Origin: an uncultured Dokdonia sp.
GTDB lineage: Bacteria; Bacteroidota; Bacteroidia; Flavobacteriales; Flavobacteriaceae
DNA: 64,000 nucleotides
Direction of reading: 5' to 3'
Assembly (NCBI RefSeq): GCF_947496725.1
Contig: NZ_CANMDS010000001.1
Coordinates: 124,001-188,000 of the forward strand
Of this stretch, positions 42,663 through 51,063 are shown piece by piece. Numbering within the stretch: the stretch's first letter is position 1; every line of letters begins with the position of its first letter. Position numbers and translations under genes: made by a program. The notes beneath the pieces are model-generated. The model saw only the letters and a program-made list of their open reading frames with translations. It made no database searches and was not told the DNA's origin.

Positions 42663-42741
42663 CTATAAGTCAAAACACTTATAAATACAACTTATAAGTA
42701 AATACACTTATAAAACAATAATATAAGTAAATATGCTTATA
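42663..42741. promoter_or_regulatory. Operator-like array of ACTTATA / TATAAGT half-sites
   Basis: Six half-sites in 79 bases: TATAAGT (42664-42670), ACTTATA (42677-42683), the full palindrome ACTTATAAGT (42690-42699), ACTTATA (42706-42712), TATAAGT (42722-42728) and GCTTATA (42735-42741), with starts 13-16 bases apart. The last overlaps a -7 promoter element. It directly precedes the SatD-like HTH gene, so autoregulation is likely but unproven. Confidence 0.65.
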
Positions 42742-42745
42742 TTTG
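42738..42745 (+). promoter_or_regulatory. -7 element of the SatD-like gene
   Basis: TATATTTG fits TAnnTTTG and lies 20 bases before the GTG start, overlapping the last operator half-site. Confidence 0.5.
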
Positions 42746-42764
42746 AATTATATAAACTATCTAA

Positions 42765-43457
42765 GTGAAAGACAAACAACATATAGTTATCTCTGGAGAC
42801 TTTATTGCTTATACAAGTTTAAGTACAGATGAAAAGAAAATTCTTGAGCAATCACTGTACAAACTGTTTGACCAGCTTCAAGAAAAATTTGACACCTTCT
42901 CTAGACTCATAAAGGGTGACTACTTAGAGTGTGTAGTGCCAGATCCTGCAAATGGACTATCTGTAATGCTTGCTATAAAGACTTTTATTAAGTCACTAGA
43001 GATAGAAGATAAACCAGAAAATAATAGATCAAAAGTATTCCAGACGTACAGCATACGCCTGGCAATGGGTCTAGGTACTTTAGATCGTTTTGACATTGCA
43101 AATAATATCATAGATGGCGACGCCATTTATAGAAGTGGTCGCGCTATAAGCGACGAGAGTACGCACAACAAGGAGCGTATGGTTATAAAAAACACATTAT
43201 TCTTTAGCTCAGATAACGAGGAGCTCACTTTTAATATAGAAACCATACTCGCACTACTAGATCACCTGCTCGCCAGAGCTACAAGTAGACAAAATGAAGT
43301 GTTGTTTTTAAAAATTATGGGTAACAGTGAGAAGACCATTGCAAAGCAGTTATCTGTGAGCCAGTCATCTATAAACCAGCACTCAACCGCCTCTGGGTGG
43401 AACGGTATGGATAAATCCATTCGTTATTTTTCTCATCTTTTAAGCACTCTTAATTAA
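42765..43457 (+). CDS. SatD-like regulator: cyclase-homology-like N-domain plus HTH
   Basis: 230 aa from GTG. The N-terminal about 150 residues follow the order of a degenerate class III nucleotide-cyclase homology domain: VISGDFIAYTSLS, FSRLIKGDYLECVVPDPANGL, SIRLAMGLGTLDR, GDAIYRSGRAISDE. The metal-binding Asp pair is not convincingly complete, so it may bind rather than make a nucleotide. The C-terminus KTIAKQLSVSQSSINQHSTAS is a helix-turn-helix. SatD-family proteins are known by name but lack a clear function. The next gene begins at its stop (TAATG), so the two are coupled; the operator array upstream suggests self-control. Confidence 0.78.
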   Translation: MKDKQHIVISGDFIAYTSLSTDEKKILEQSLYKLFDQLQEKFDTFSRLIKGDYLECVVPDPANGLSVMLAIKTFIKSLEIEDKPENNRSKVFQTYSIRLAMGLGTLDRFDIANNIIDGDAIYRSGRAISDESTHNKERMVIKNTLFFSSDNEELTFNIETILALLDHLLARATSRQNEVLFLKIMGNSEKTIAKQLSVSQSSINQHSTASGWNGMDKSIRYFSHLLSTLN

Positions 43458-44185
43458 TGGAAATAGCAACCTTAATCGCCCTACAGACTATAGCTCACTT
43501 ACTAGGAGACTATACCTTTCAATCTAAGAAAACAGCAAAATCTAAGGCAAAAAAAGGGTTTAAAAGCAAACACCTCAAGTGGCATATATTAATAGTTTTT
43601 GTGTGTTCTTACCTTCTCTCTTTTGATTATAGATTTCTTCCTGCAGCTATACTCATAGGTGCATTACACTGGGTGATAGACGGTTTTAAACCTCAAATAC
43701 TAGCTAGCAAAAGACTACATAAAGGAGCCTTTTTTATAGATCAGTTATTGCACATTCTCATATACGCGCTAGTGAGTACTACTTTTATAAAACTTATAGG
43801 ATGGCAACCTATATTTATAGACACTACACACTTTACATACACCTGTCTTATTGCGGTATTTTTATTATGTACAAAGCCGGCAAATATCCTTATTAAAGAA
43901 ATTTTTACGCTCTTCTCTGTATCGTTTACAGAGAAGTCACAAGACTTACCTAATGCAGGTAGACTCATAGGTATCACAGAGCGCTGGCTCGTGCTTGTAC
44001 TTATCATAATAGGCCAGTTTAGTGCTGTAGGCTTTTTAATTACCGCAAAATCTATCTTAAGATTTAAAGATGGTGATTACCTTAAAACCGAATATGTTTT
44101 AATAGGTACAATGCTCAGTTTTGCCATTGCAATTGCTTGTGCACTGGTCATAACACTCTTTGTACTTCCCATTTCGGGACGTTAA
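43457..44185 (+). CDS. DUF3307 integral membrane protein
   Basis: 242 aa with about six hydrophobic segments. The DUF3307 hallmark is the N-terminal LIALQTIAHLLGDYTFQSKKTAKSKAKKGF region (in parts), followed by SKHLKWHILIVF and LIGALHWVIDGFKP, with conserved His and Asp in membrane helices. Shares one base with the SatD-like regulator gene; the pair forms a two-gene unit. The function of DUF3307 is not known. A membrane effector or transport role under control of the regulator is inference. Confidence 0.85.
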   Translation: MEIATLIALQTIAHLLGDYTFQSKKTAKSKAKKGFKSKHLKWHILIVFVCSYLLSFDYRFLPAAILIGALHWVIDGFKPQILASKRLHKGAFFIDQLLHILIYALVSTTFIKLIGWQPIFIDTTHFTYTCLIAVFLLCTKPANILIKEIFTLFSVSFTEKSQDLPNAGRLIGITERWLVLVLIIIGQFSAVGFLITAKSILRFKDGDYLKTEYVLIGTMLSFAIAIACALVITLFVLPISGR

Positions 44186-44255
44186 AAATTTCCCAATTTT
44201 GAAATAATAAAATGTCAGTTGGTATTTTAGGAGTCACAACCAAAATATCCAACCT

Positions 44256-45755
44256 ATGTATTTCAAACACCTACTCACTGGGCTGCTTGTTGTTTCCGCT
44301 TTCGCGAAAGCGTATTCTCAAAAAATCCCAGTACCTGTAGACACTACAATTGTCACAAAACACACCACCACCATAAAAGGAAAAACCATTCCTTATACGG
44401 CAACCGCTGGGTTTCAACCCGTTTTTAACCAAGAAGGAACACCAGTAGCTAGTCTACTTTACACCTATTACAAAAGATCTGACATAAAAGATGATCAAGA
44501 GAGACCACTAGTAATCTCCTTTAATGGAGGACCAGGCTCTGCCTCTGTTTGGATGCACATTGCATACACAGGGCCACGCATCTTAAAGATAGATAATGAG
44601 GGCTACCCTGTACAACCCTACGGTATAAAAAGCAATCCTAACTCGATACTTGACGTGGCAGACATTGTTTTTGTAAACCCTGTAAACACAGGATACAGTA
44701 GAATGTTACCTAATGAAAAAGGAGAAATGCCAGACAAGAAACAATTTTTTGGCGTTAATGCAGATATTAAATATCTAGCAGACTGGGTAAACACTTTTGT
44801 TACAAGAAATAACCGCTGGAGATCACCTAAGTTTCTTATAGGAGAAAGCTACGGTACAACAAGAGTTTCTGGACTTGCCGCAGCGCTTCAAGACAGTAAA
44901 TGGATGTTTATAAATGGAGTGATACTTGTATCGCCTACAGAAATAGGTTTTGACTTTGACGGTCCTGTAGAAGTAGCAAACAGGCTTCCTTACTTTACTG
45001 CGGCTGCTTGGTACCACAATATGCTACCACCAGCATTACAACAAAAAGACCTTACAGAAGCACTAGCTGAAAGTGAAGACTATGCAGTAAATGAGCTCCT
45101 ACCACTTATTGTAAAGTCTGGTTACCTAGATGCATCAAAAAAGGAGGCTGCTATCAAAAAAATGGCATATTATTCTGGCCTTTCTGAAAAAACAATACGT
45201 CAAAACAATCTAGAAGTACCCTTTAACTACTTCTGGAAAGATCTCTTAAGAGATCGTGACGGCCTTACTATAGGTAGACTAGACTCCCGCTATAAGGGAA
45301 TGGATGTAAAAGAATCTGGAGATCGACCAGATTACAATAGTGAGCTTACCTCGTGGTTACACTCATTTACACCAGCGATAAATTACTACTTTAGTCAAGA
45401 GCTAGGATTAAAGACAGATCTATCTTATAATATGTTTGGCCCAGTACGACCTTGGGACAGATCAAATAATAATGCAGGACCAAGTCTGCGCAGAGCGATG
45501 GGTGTGAACCCTAACCTTAATGTAATGATACAGAGCGGTTATTATGACGGCGCTACAACTTACTTTAATGCAAAGTATGTAATGTGGCAGCTTAACGCCA
45601 GCGGTAAACTAGCAGATAGATTAAGCTTTAAAGGTTATAGATCTGGACATATGATGTACTTACGTAATGAGGATTTAATCAAGGCAAATGATGATATACG
45701 TGAGTTTATCAAAAAATCATCTGTTGGGATTGAGAAAGGTGCAATGCATAAATAA
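44256..45755 (+). CDS. Exported S10-family serine carboxypeptidase-like protein
   Basis: 499 aa. The signal peptide MYFKHLLTGLLVVSAFAKAYSQ contains palindrome-encoded AFAKA (residues 15-19). S10 motifs: SFNGGPGSASVW (oxyanion region), FLIGESYGTTR with the nucleophile S198, and a late FKGYRSGHMMYL with the catalytic His; the catalytic Asp is probably in the SGYYDGATTYF region. Serine carboxypeptidases remove C-terminal residues from peptides. Exported; monocistronic. Confidence 0.92.
   Translation: MYFKHLLTGLLVVSAFAKAYSQKIPVPVDTTIVTKHTTTIKGKTIPYTATAGFQPVFNQEGTPVASLLYTYYKRSDIKDDQERPLVISFNGGPGSASVWMHIAYTGPRILKIDNEGYPVQPYGIKSNPNSILDVADIVFVNPVNTGYSRMLPNEKGEMPDKKQFFGVNADIKYLADWVNTFVTRNNRWRSPKFLIGESYGTTRVSGLAAALQDSKWMFINGVILVSPTEIGFDFDGPVEVANRLPYFTAAAWYHNMLPPALQQKDLTEALAESEDYAVNELLPLIVKSGYLDASKKEAAIKKMAYYSGLSEKTIRQNNLEVPFNYFWKDLLRDRDGLTIGRLDSRYKGMDVKESGDRPDYNSELTSWLHSFTPAINYYFSQELGLKTDLSYNMFGPVRPWDRSNNNAGPSLRRAMGVNPNLNVMIQSGYYDGATTYFNAKYVMWQLNASGKLADRLSFKGYRSGHMMYLRNEDLIKANDDIREFIKKSSVGIEKGAMHK
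44297..44312. repeat. 16-bp palindrome copy 14 (coding, signal peptide)
   Basis: Perfect CGCTTTCGCGAAAGCG read as AFAKA before YSQ in the signal peptide of the S10-like protein, the same phase and context as copy 6. Confidence 0.95.
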
Positions 45756-45780
45756 TAGATTACAAAATAGGTGAGAATTA

Positions 45781-45796
45781 CGCTTTCGCGAAAGCG
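45781..45796. repeat. 16-bp palindrome copy 15 (intergenic)
   Basis: Perfect CGCTTTCGCGAAAGCG between convergent genes, 35 bases before their shared terminator. Confidence 0.95.
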
Positions 45797-45830
45797 CATA
45801 ATAAACGCTCTCACAATCTATAAAATTAAA

Positions 45831-45858
45831 AACGCCCTATCCAGATGGATAGGGCGTT
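45831..45858. terminator. Bidirectional terminator
   Basis: AACGCCCTATCC and GGATAGGGCGTT pair perfectly around AGAT between convergent genes. Confidence 0.88.
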
Positions 45859-45894
45859 TACTTACTAGCTAGTAATCTTTGTAAACCTCAATTC

Positions 45895-46767
45895 TTAGTA
45901 CATAGCTCGCAATGCGGTAATATCATTATTGCTAAACTCTCCATCCTCATTATTTGAGAAACAAGCTTGCATTATTGAGTCAAAATCTCTTGTAGGTGTA
46001 CCTGGTAATTGTACTGCTCCAGTAGATCCTGCAGACTCTCCACCTCCACTACCACAACTCTGGCGGTCATAGTAATCTGAGTGACGGAAACCTATAGAGT
46101 GACCTATCTCGTGTGTAATTACGTGCTCATTTACATTTGTACTAGAACCTTCAAGGTTGTAAATCTGTACAAATTTATTAGGACGTCCTTGTGCATCTGG
46201 AAAACCTGCTACACCTCCAGAACCAGAGTTATTTGCAGAGTTATCATAAACAACCATATCGCTGTTTGAGAAGTTTGTTCCAAATGTAAGTCTAAAACGT
46301 AGTGCAGATCCTGAGATACGGTTAAAGTTATTTACCGCCCACTGTAAAGCTGTTCTACCTTTATTAGTAAGACCAAAGTTATCATTACCTGTGTAACCTA
46401 TAATGTCTATTGTTCTGTTTGCTCCAGTTACTAGGTTAAACGTTCTAAACTGGCGCTGGTCATTGACCTGCATTTCCTGTAAGTCCTTTGCAGTTGTTAC
46501 AATGTCATCACCTATGTAGATACGCTGCTCTACAGTACCATCTGGAAGGTGAAAATCTCCTTTTGTGATCGCAGCTATATCTATAGCCATACCACGCACT
46601 TGATCAATAATAGCTTGATCTGTAACCTCAACACGATTGTTTTCGACTACTAGTTCTACATTTGCTTGATCATCTTGAATGGCATCTGCTTCTTCTTTTT
46701 CACAAGAAGTAAAAGATACTGCTACTAGCGCTAGTGCCATCGCACTAAATTTGAATTTGTTTTTCAT
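45895..46767 (-). CDS. M57-type zinc metalloprotease, lipoprotein
   Basis: 290 aa. Lipoprotein signal ending FTSC (Cys22) followed by an acidic stretch. Zinc site THEIGHSIGFRH (H219, E220, H223, H229), the HExxHxxGxxH form of metzincin-like proteases, with DSIMQACFS downstream providing the Met-turn-like Met. This corresponds to the dual-action HEIGH metallopeptidase family. Probably surface-located protein degradation. An ATG at 46779 would add four residues; 46767 gives the standard signal start. Confidence 0.88.
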   Translation of the reverse strand: MKNKFKFSAMALALVAVSFTSCEKEEADAIQDDQANVELVVENNRVEVTDQAIIDQVRGMAIDIAAITKGDFHLPDGTVEQRIYIGDDIVTTAKDLQEMQVNDQRQFRTFNLVTGANRTIDIIGYTGNDNFGLTNKGRTALQWAVNNFNRISGSALRFRLTFGTNFSNSDMVVYDNSANNSGSGGVAGFPDAQGRPNKFVQIYNLEGSSTNVNEHVITHEIGHSIGFRHSDYYDRQSCGSGGGESAGSTGAVQLPGTPTRDFDSIMQACFSNNEDGEFSNNDITALRAMY

Positions 46768-47140
46768 TTTGGGTTGCATATTTTAGGATTAATATTAGTT
46801 TCAAAATTAACTCTTTTTAACACTTATATTAATCTATTATCACCACTACAACGTTTTCGCTAGTATTTTTATCATATTATTAAATAATTTACTGATTAAT
46901 CTATAATGCAATAAAGGAAATCCTTTAAATAAAAACAACTTACTGATTAACAGATATTTCTAGAAGATTATTCACCACAAAGTCTAGTAATTTACTAGGA
47001 TAAATACATACTTAGGCCAATAAATACGTTTGAATATGAAAAAAGGTAGCACTAAGTTTTATCTGATAAATTATCATTTTTGAGAATTTGATAATTTTAC
47101 AGCTATTTTGTTATAATCTTAAATAATATGCAACAAAAAT
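46768..47140. other. About 370-base AT-rich intergenic region with a direct repeat
   Basis: No gene recognised. Contains TTACTGATTAA twice (46889-46899 and 46940-46950), an AAAGGA/TCCTTT inverted repeat at 46912-46925, and a TAnnTTTG-like TAATTTTG on the minus strand at 46802-46809 that could serve the M57 gene. The region is unusually long for this window and otherwise blank. Confidence 0.5.
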
Positions 47141-47791
47141 CTACTCAAGCTTATAATCCTTGAAGTCTAATGGGTCAAAGTTTTTAAAATGACCATTGAG
47201 CTTTATGAGCTCTTTGGTACGGTTTACAGACTTTAAGGTAGGTATTGCAGCTTGTAAATGCGCTATGAGATATACAAAACAGTCCATCTCTGAAGAAATC
47301 TGAAGTAGCTCATACTGCTGCTCGATATTAAGTCCCATTTTATGAGCAAACCTAAACGCACTTACGGTTTGTATAGCAACCTCTGGTGTCTTTACATCAA
47401 GAAGGTTATAAAATATAGTAAGCAGGCTTACAAATTCTTCCTTTATCTGTAAGGAAGCATCATTTTGCGAAATTTGAAAAACCACTTCTCCCCCGGCATA
47501 TAATCGTTCTCCTAGTGTGTTATAAAAATCTACTAGTTTAAAGACACGTTCTCCTCTACATATAATATCTGCCGCACCAGAGGGATATCTTTTCACCACT
47601 TCTACAACACGCATTTCTGTGCCATAAGATAAGGTGTTATTTATATAGGTTGGGATACCAAAGGTTATATTACCCTCCTCACAATCCTTAAGTAATTGTT
47701 GATATCGCTCCTCAAATATATGTAGAGAAAGTAGCTCTCCTGGGTATGCCACCATCTCAAGAGGAAACATAGGTAACACGGCTGTAGTCAT
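47141..47791 (-). CDS. LON N-terminal-domain protein (stand-alone)
   Basis: 216 aa consisting only of the Lon substrate-binding domain: VLPMFPLEMVAYPGELLSLHIFEERY (in parts), then GAADIICRGERVFKL and a helical end. No AAA+ ATPase or protease domain follows, so it is not a Lon protease. Stand-alone LON-domain proteins are common and poorly characterised; protein quality-control roles are suggested for some. Confidence 0.88.
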   Translation of the reverse strand: MTTAVLPMFPLEMVAYPGELLSLHIFEERYQQLLKDCEEGNITFGIPTYINNTLSYGTEMRVVEVVKRYPSGAADIICRGERVFKLVDFYNTLGERLYAGGEVVFQISQNDASLQIKEEFVSLLTIFYNLLDVKTPEVAIQTVSAFRFAHKMGLNIEQQYELLQISSEMDCFVYLIAHLQAAIPTLKSVNRTKELIKLNGHFKNFDPLDFKDYKLE

Positions 47792-47930
47792 CTGTTTTTA
47801 TATGAAATTTACAAAAGCCTCTTGAGGCTGTTATATAATGAACATTTTTTAACCTTATTGTTCAACATTTATAACAAAAGTATTCTGTCTATTTATAGAA
47901 GTCTTTTAATTTTACTTTAAATATAAAGTA

Positions 47931-49136
47931 ATGACCAATAAAGACCTCTTAAACGTAGTAAAAAACTACGGTAGCCCTGTTTACGTCTATGATGCAGACA
48001 CTATTACCGCTCAATATAATAGACTTACAAACGCTTTTAAAAGTGTAAAACAGCTACGCCTTAACTATGCAGTAAAGGCGCTAAGCAATTTATCTGTTCT
48101 TCAACACTTAAAAGGCTTAGGTTCTGGTCTTGATACCGTATCTATACAAGAAGTACAACTTGGTCTTAAGGCTGGCTTTACTCCAGATCGTATCATTTTT
48201 ACACCTAACGGTGTCTCGCTAGGAGAAATAGAAGAAGTTGCAGCAATGGGCGTGCAAATCAATATAGATAACCTATCTATATTAGAGCAGTTTGGCACAA
48301 AACACCCAGAGACACCTGTTTGTATACGTATTAATCCACACGTGATGGCAGGAGGAAATACAAATATCTCTGTAGGACATATAGATAGTAAATTTGGGAT
48401 TAGTATCCACCAGTTACCACACGTACTGCGCATAGTAGAAAACACGGGTATGAATATAAACGGTATACATATGCATACCGGTAGTGATATACTAGATATA
48501 GATGTCTTTGTGTATGCTACAGAAATCCTTTTTGAGACGGCAAAACAGTTCAGCGACCTTACTTTTATCGATTTTGGAAGTGGTTTTAAGGTACCTTATA
48601 AAGAGGGAGATATAGAAACTAATATTGAGGAACTAGGAGAAAAACTAGGGAAACGTTTTAACGCTTTCGCGAAAGCGTATAAAAAACCATTAACACTCAC
48701 CTTTGAGCCAGGTAAGTTTCTGGTAAGTGAGTCTGGTAAATTTCTGGTACAAGTAAACGTAGTAAAACAAACTACCTCAACAGTATTTGCCCAAGTAGAC
48801 AGTGGTTTTAACCATCTTATACGACCTATGCTATACGGTAGCCAGCACGAGATACATAACATAAGCAATCCTAACGGAAGAGAGCGTTTTTATAGCGTAG
48901 TAGGCTACATCTGTGAGACAGATACCTTTGCAAATAATAGACGCATCGCCGAAATTTCTGAAGGAGACATACTCGCTTTTGATAATGCGGGTGCCTACTG
49001 CTTTACAATGGCAAGTAATTACAATAGCCGTTACAGACCTGCAGAGGTACTCATAAAAGGCGGTAAAGCTCACCTTATACGCAAGCGAGAGACCTTTGAT
49101 GATCTTATTGCAAATCAAGTTCTCATAGAAGAATAG
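47931..49136 (+). CDS. lysA: Diaminopimelate decarboxylase
   Basis: 401 aa, fold-type III PLP enzyme. PLP lysine in LNYAVKALSN (K49), GLDTVSIQEVQLGLKAG, IHMHTGSDI, FIDFGSGFKVPY (Gly-rich phosphate loop), FEPGKFLVSESG and CETDTF. Converts meso-diaminopimelate to L-lysine, the last step of lysine synthesis. Residues 245-249 (AFAKA in RFNAFAKAYKK) are palindrome-encoded and fall in the helix before LTLTFEPG. A terminator follows. Confidence 0.95.
   Translation: MTNKDLLNVVKNYGSPVYVYDADTITAQYNRLTNAFKSVKQLRLNYAVKALSNLSVLQHLKGLGSGLDTVSIQEVQLGLKAGFTPDRIIFTPNGVSLGEIEEVAAMGVQINIDNLSILEQFGTKHPETPVCIRINPHVMAGGNTNISVGHIDSKFGISIHQLPHVLRIVENTGMNINGIHMHTGSDILDIDVFVYATEILFETAKQFSDLTFIDFGSGFKVPYKEGDIETNIEELGEKLGKRFNAFAKAYKKPLTLTFEPGKFLVSESGKFLVQVNVVKQTTSTVFAQVDSGFNHLIRPMLYGSQHEIHNISNPNGRERFYSVVGYICETDTFANNRRIAEISEGDILAFDNAGAYCFTMASNYNSRYRPAEVLIKGGKAHLIRKRETFDDLIANQVLIEE
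48662..48677. repeat. 16-bp palindrome copy 16 (coding)
   Basis: Perfect CGCTTTCGCGAAAGCG in lysA, symmetric over 18 bp, read as AFAKA. Confidence 0.95.
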
Positions 49137-49153
49137 TAATGATATATTTTATA

Positions 49154-49182
49154 AAAAGACCAGTCCTAAGCTGGTCTTTTTT
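49154..49182 (+). terminator. Terminator after lysA
   Basis: AAAAGACCAG and CTGGTCTTTT pair around a 7-base loop; the T-run ends at 49182, which argues against the ATG at 49183 as a start for the next gene. Confidence 0.88.
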
Positions 49183-49206
49183 ATGAATACTAACTACATT
49201 TATAAT

Positions 49207-50322
49207 ATGAGATATGTACTTATATTATGTTTATTTATGGCAAGCTGCTCTACACCCATAGAGAAAGCCCTTAACTCATCTAGCCCGCTTATCACAAGGG
49301 TTACAGATGGTATAGACAAATACGAAGTCCAGATTCTTTTTACTCAGATTGACTCCACAGATAGTGGTGAAGTTCAGTTTACAGATTACAGTTACGGACT
49401 CAATGAACAGAATTACTTTTACCCAGCAAGCACTGTAAAACTTCCAGTTGCTGTACTCGCCGCAGAATATACAGATGCTAGAGAAGATATAACCCTAGAT
49501 ACACCTTACATCATAGACGGTGATGAGGAGTTGCACAGCATAAGTAATGACCTACGACAGATTTTTGCCGTAAGCGATAATAAAGCGTATAACCGTCTTT
49601 ATGAATTACTAGGTAGAGATTATATAAACTCCCGCTTACGCGAAAAAGGCTACACACAAACTACCATACAACATAGACTAGCTACACCTGAAGCAGCAGT
49701 TAATGCTAGAAAAACAATTCAATTTTTCCCAAGCTATACAGCCGAAAGTGTTATTATCACAAATAAAGAAGACAAAGACCTCATTCCTAACAATGTGGTA
49801 GGTAATAAAAAAGGACAGGGCTATATTGAAAATGGAAAACTTGTAAATGAGCCTATGGATTTTGGTTTAAAAAATCACTTCCCATTACAAGAGCAACATC
49901 ATTTTGTAAAAAGTCTGGTATTTCCAAACTCTTTTGAAACCTCAAAAAGATTAGAACTATCTGAAACATCTAGACAAAGAGTACTTAAGGCTATGAAAAC
50001 GCTCCCACGTGATGCAAAGTATAATCAAGAAGAATACTACGACAGCTATGTAAAATTCTTTATGTATGGAGATGTAACAACACCCATCCCAGATAATATA
50101 CATATCTATAACAAAGTAGGGTTTGCATACGGCACGCTTACAGAAACCGCCTATATTGAGGATACTCAAAATGATTTACGCTTTATACTCTCTGCCACCA
50201 TACTTGTTAATGAGAATCAAATTTTTAATGACGACACTTATGAGTATGAGCAAATAGGTATTCCCTTTCTCGCTCAATTAGGACGTGAATTTTACGAGCA
50301 AGAAAAAGAGCGAAAGGAATAA
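49207..50322 (+). CDS. Class A beta-lactamase-like serine hydrolase, lipoprotein
   Basis: 371 aa. Lipoprotein signal MRYVLILCLFMASC (Cys14). Penicillin-interacting motifs: YPASTVKLP (S75-x-x-K78), AVSDNKAYN (S123-D124-N125) and KVGFAYG in place of KTG. This is the arrangement of class A beta-lactamase-fold proteins, but the late KVG motif and the long inserts make true antibiotic hydrolysis uncertain. Start chosen at 49207 because an ATG at 49183 abuts the lysA terminator. A degenerate palindrome lies at 49633-49645. Confidence 0.82.
   Translation: MRYVLILCLFMASCSTPIEKALNSSSPLITRVTDGIDKYEVQILFTQIDSTDSGEVQFTDYSYGLNEQNYFYPASTVKLPVAVLAAEYTDAREDITLDTPYIIDGDEELHSISNDLRQIFAVSDNKAYNRLYELLGRDYINSRLREKGYTQTTIQHRLATPEAAVNARKTIQFFPSYTAESVIITNKEDKDLIPNNVVGNKKGQGYIENGKLVNEPMDFGLKNHFPLQEQHHFVKSLVFPNSFETSKRLELSETSRQRVLKAMKTLPRDAKYNQEEYYDSYVKFFMYGDVTTPIPDNIHIYNKVGFAYGTLTETAYIEDTQNDLRFILSATILVNENQIFNDDTYEYEQIGIPFLAQLGREFYEQEKERKE
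49633..49645. repeat. Degenerate palindrome copy in serine-hydrolase gene
   Basis: CGCTTACGCGAAA matches 12 of 13 consensus bases, with the same T-to-A change as the copy in uvrB. It lies in the long gap between copies 16 and 17. Confidence 0.55.
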
Positions 50323-50396
50323 CTAGCTTACGGCTAAATTTTGTTTCTTCGCGCTATTACCCTACATATTCTTTTTATCAATAAAAACTAATTGCC

Positions 50397-50960
50397 GTGA
50401 GCTTAAGAGAACTTAATAAACGTACCATCATTTGTGAACTTTGTAGTAATGAGTATGACCTCTCCCCTTTTATAGTAGTTCCTAAAGAAGAAGATATACT
50501 CGCTTGCAAGACTTGTATTACTCAGATAGAAAATCCTGAGGAGGTAGATGTAAATCACTGGCGCTGTCTTAATGATAGTATGTGGAGTACTGTACCAGCT
50601 GTACAAGTCGTGGCGTGGCGTATGCTTACTAAACTTCGTAAAGAAGGCTGGCCACAAGATCTTCTTGATATGATGTATTTAGAAGAAGAAACCTTAGAGT
50701 GGGCAAAAGCTACAGGTGAGCATATAGAAGAAGATGAGAATACAGTAATACACAAAGACGCAAATGGTACACGCCTAGCAAATGGTGATAGCGTCGTGCT
50801 CATAAAGGATCTTGATGTAAAAGGAGCAAACTTTACAGCAAAGCGTGGAGAGTTTATGAGAAACATAAGTCTAGTACACGATAATGCAGAGCATATAGAA
50901 GGTAGAATACAAGGGCAACAAGTTGTTATTGTAACAAAATATGTAAAGAAGAGCAACTAG
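50397..50960 (+). CDS. PhnA/YjdM zinc-ribbon protein
   Basis: 187 aa from GTG. N-terminal zinc ribbon with CELC (C13, C16) and CKTC (C37, C40), a central helical part, and the C-terminal PhnA domain (NGDSVVLIKDLDVKGANFTAKRG, VIVTKYVKKSN). Although named PhnA, members of this family are not phosphonoacetate hydrolases by necessity; the E. coli homologue YjdM has no settled function. Terminator follows. Confidence 0.9.
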   Translation: MSLRELNKRTIICELCSNEYDLSPFIVVPKEEDILACKTCITQIENPEEVDVNHWRCLNDSMWSTVPAVQVVAWRMLTKLRKEGWPQDLLDMMYLEEETLEWAKATGEHIEEDENTVIHKDANGTRLANGDSVVLIKDLDVKGANFTAKRGEFMRNISLVHDNAEHIEGRIQGQQVVIVTKYVKKSN

Positions 50961-51006
50961 TAAATAACAAGATTCATACATCTCAAAGGTGTTTATAAAT
51001 TGAATA

Positions 51007-51043
51007 AAAAAGACCAACTATCACATTAGATAGTTGGTCTTTT
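51007..51043. terminator. Bidirectional terminator
   Basis: AAAAGACCAACTATC and GATAGTTGGTCTTTT pair perfectly between convergent genes. Confidence 0.92.
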
Positions 51044-51063
51044 TTTAATCTATAATAGTAGTA

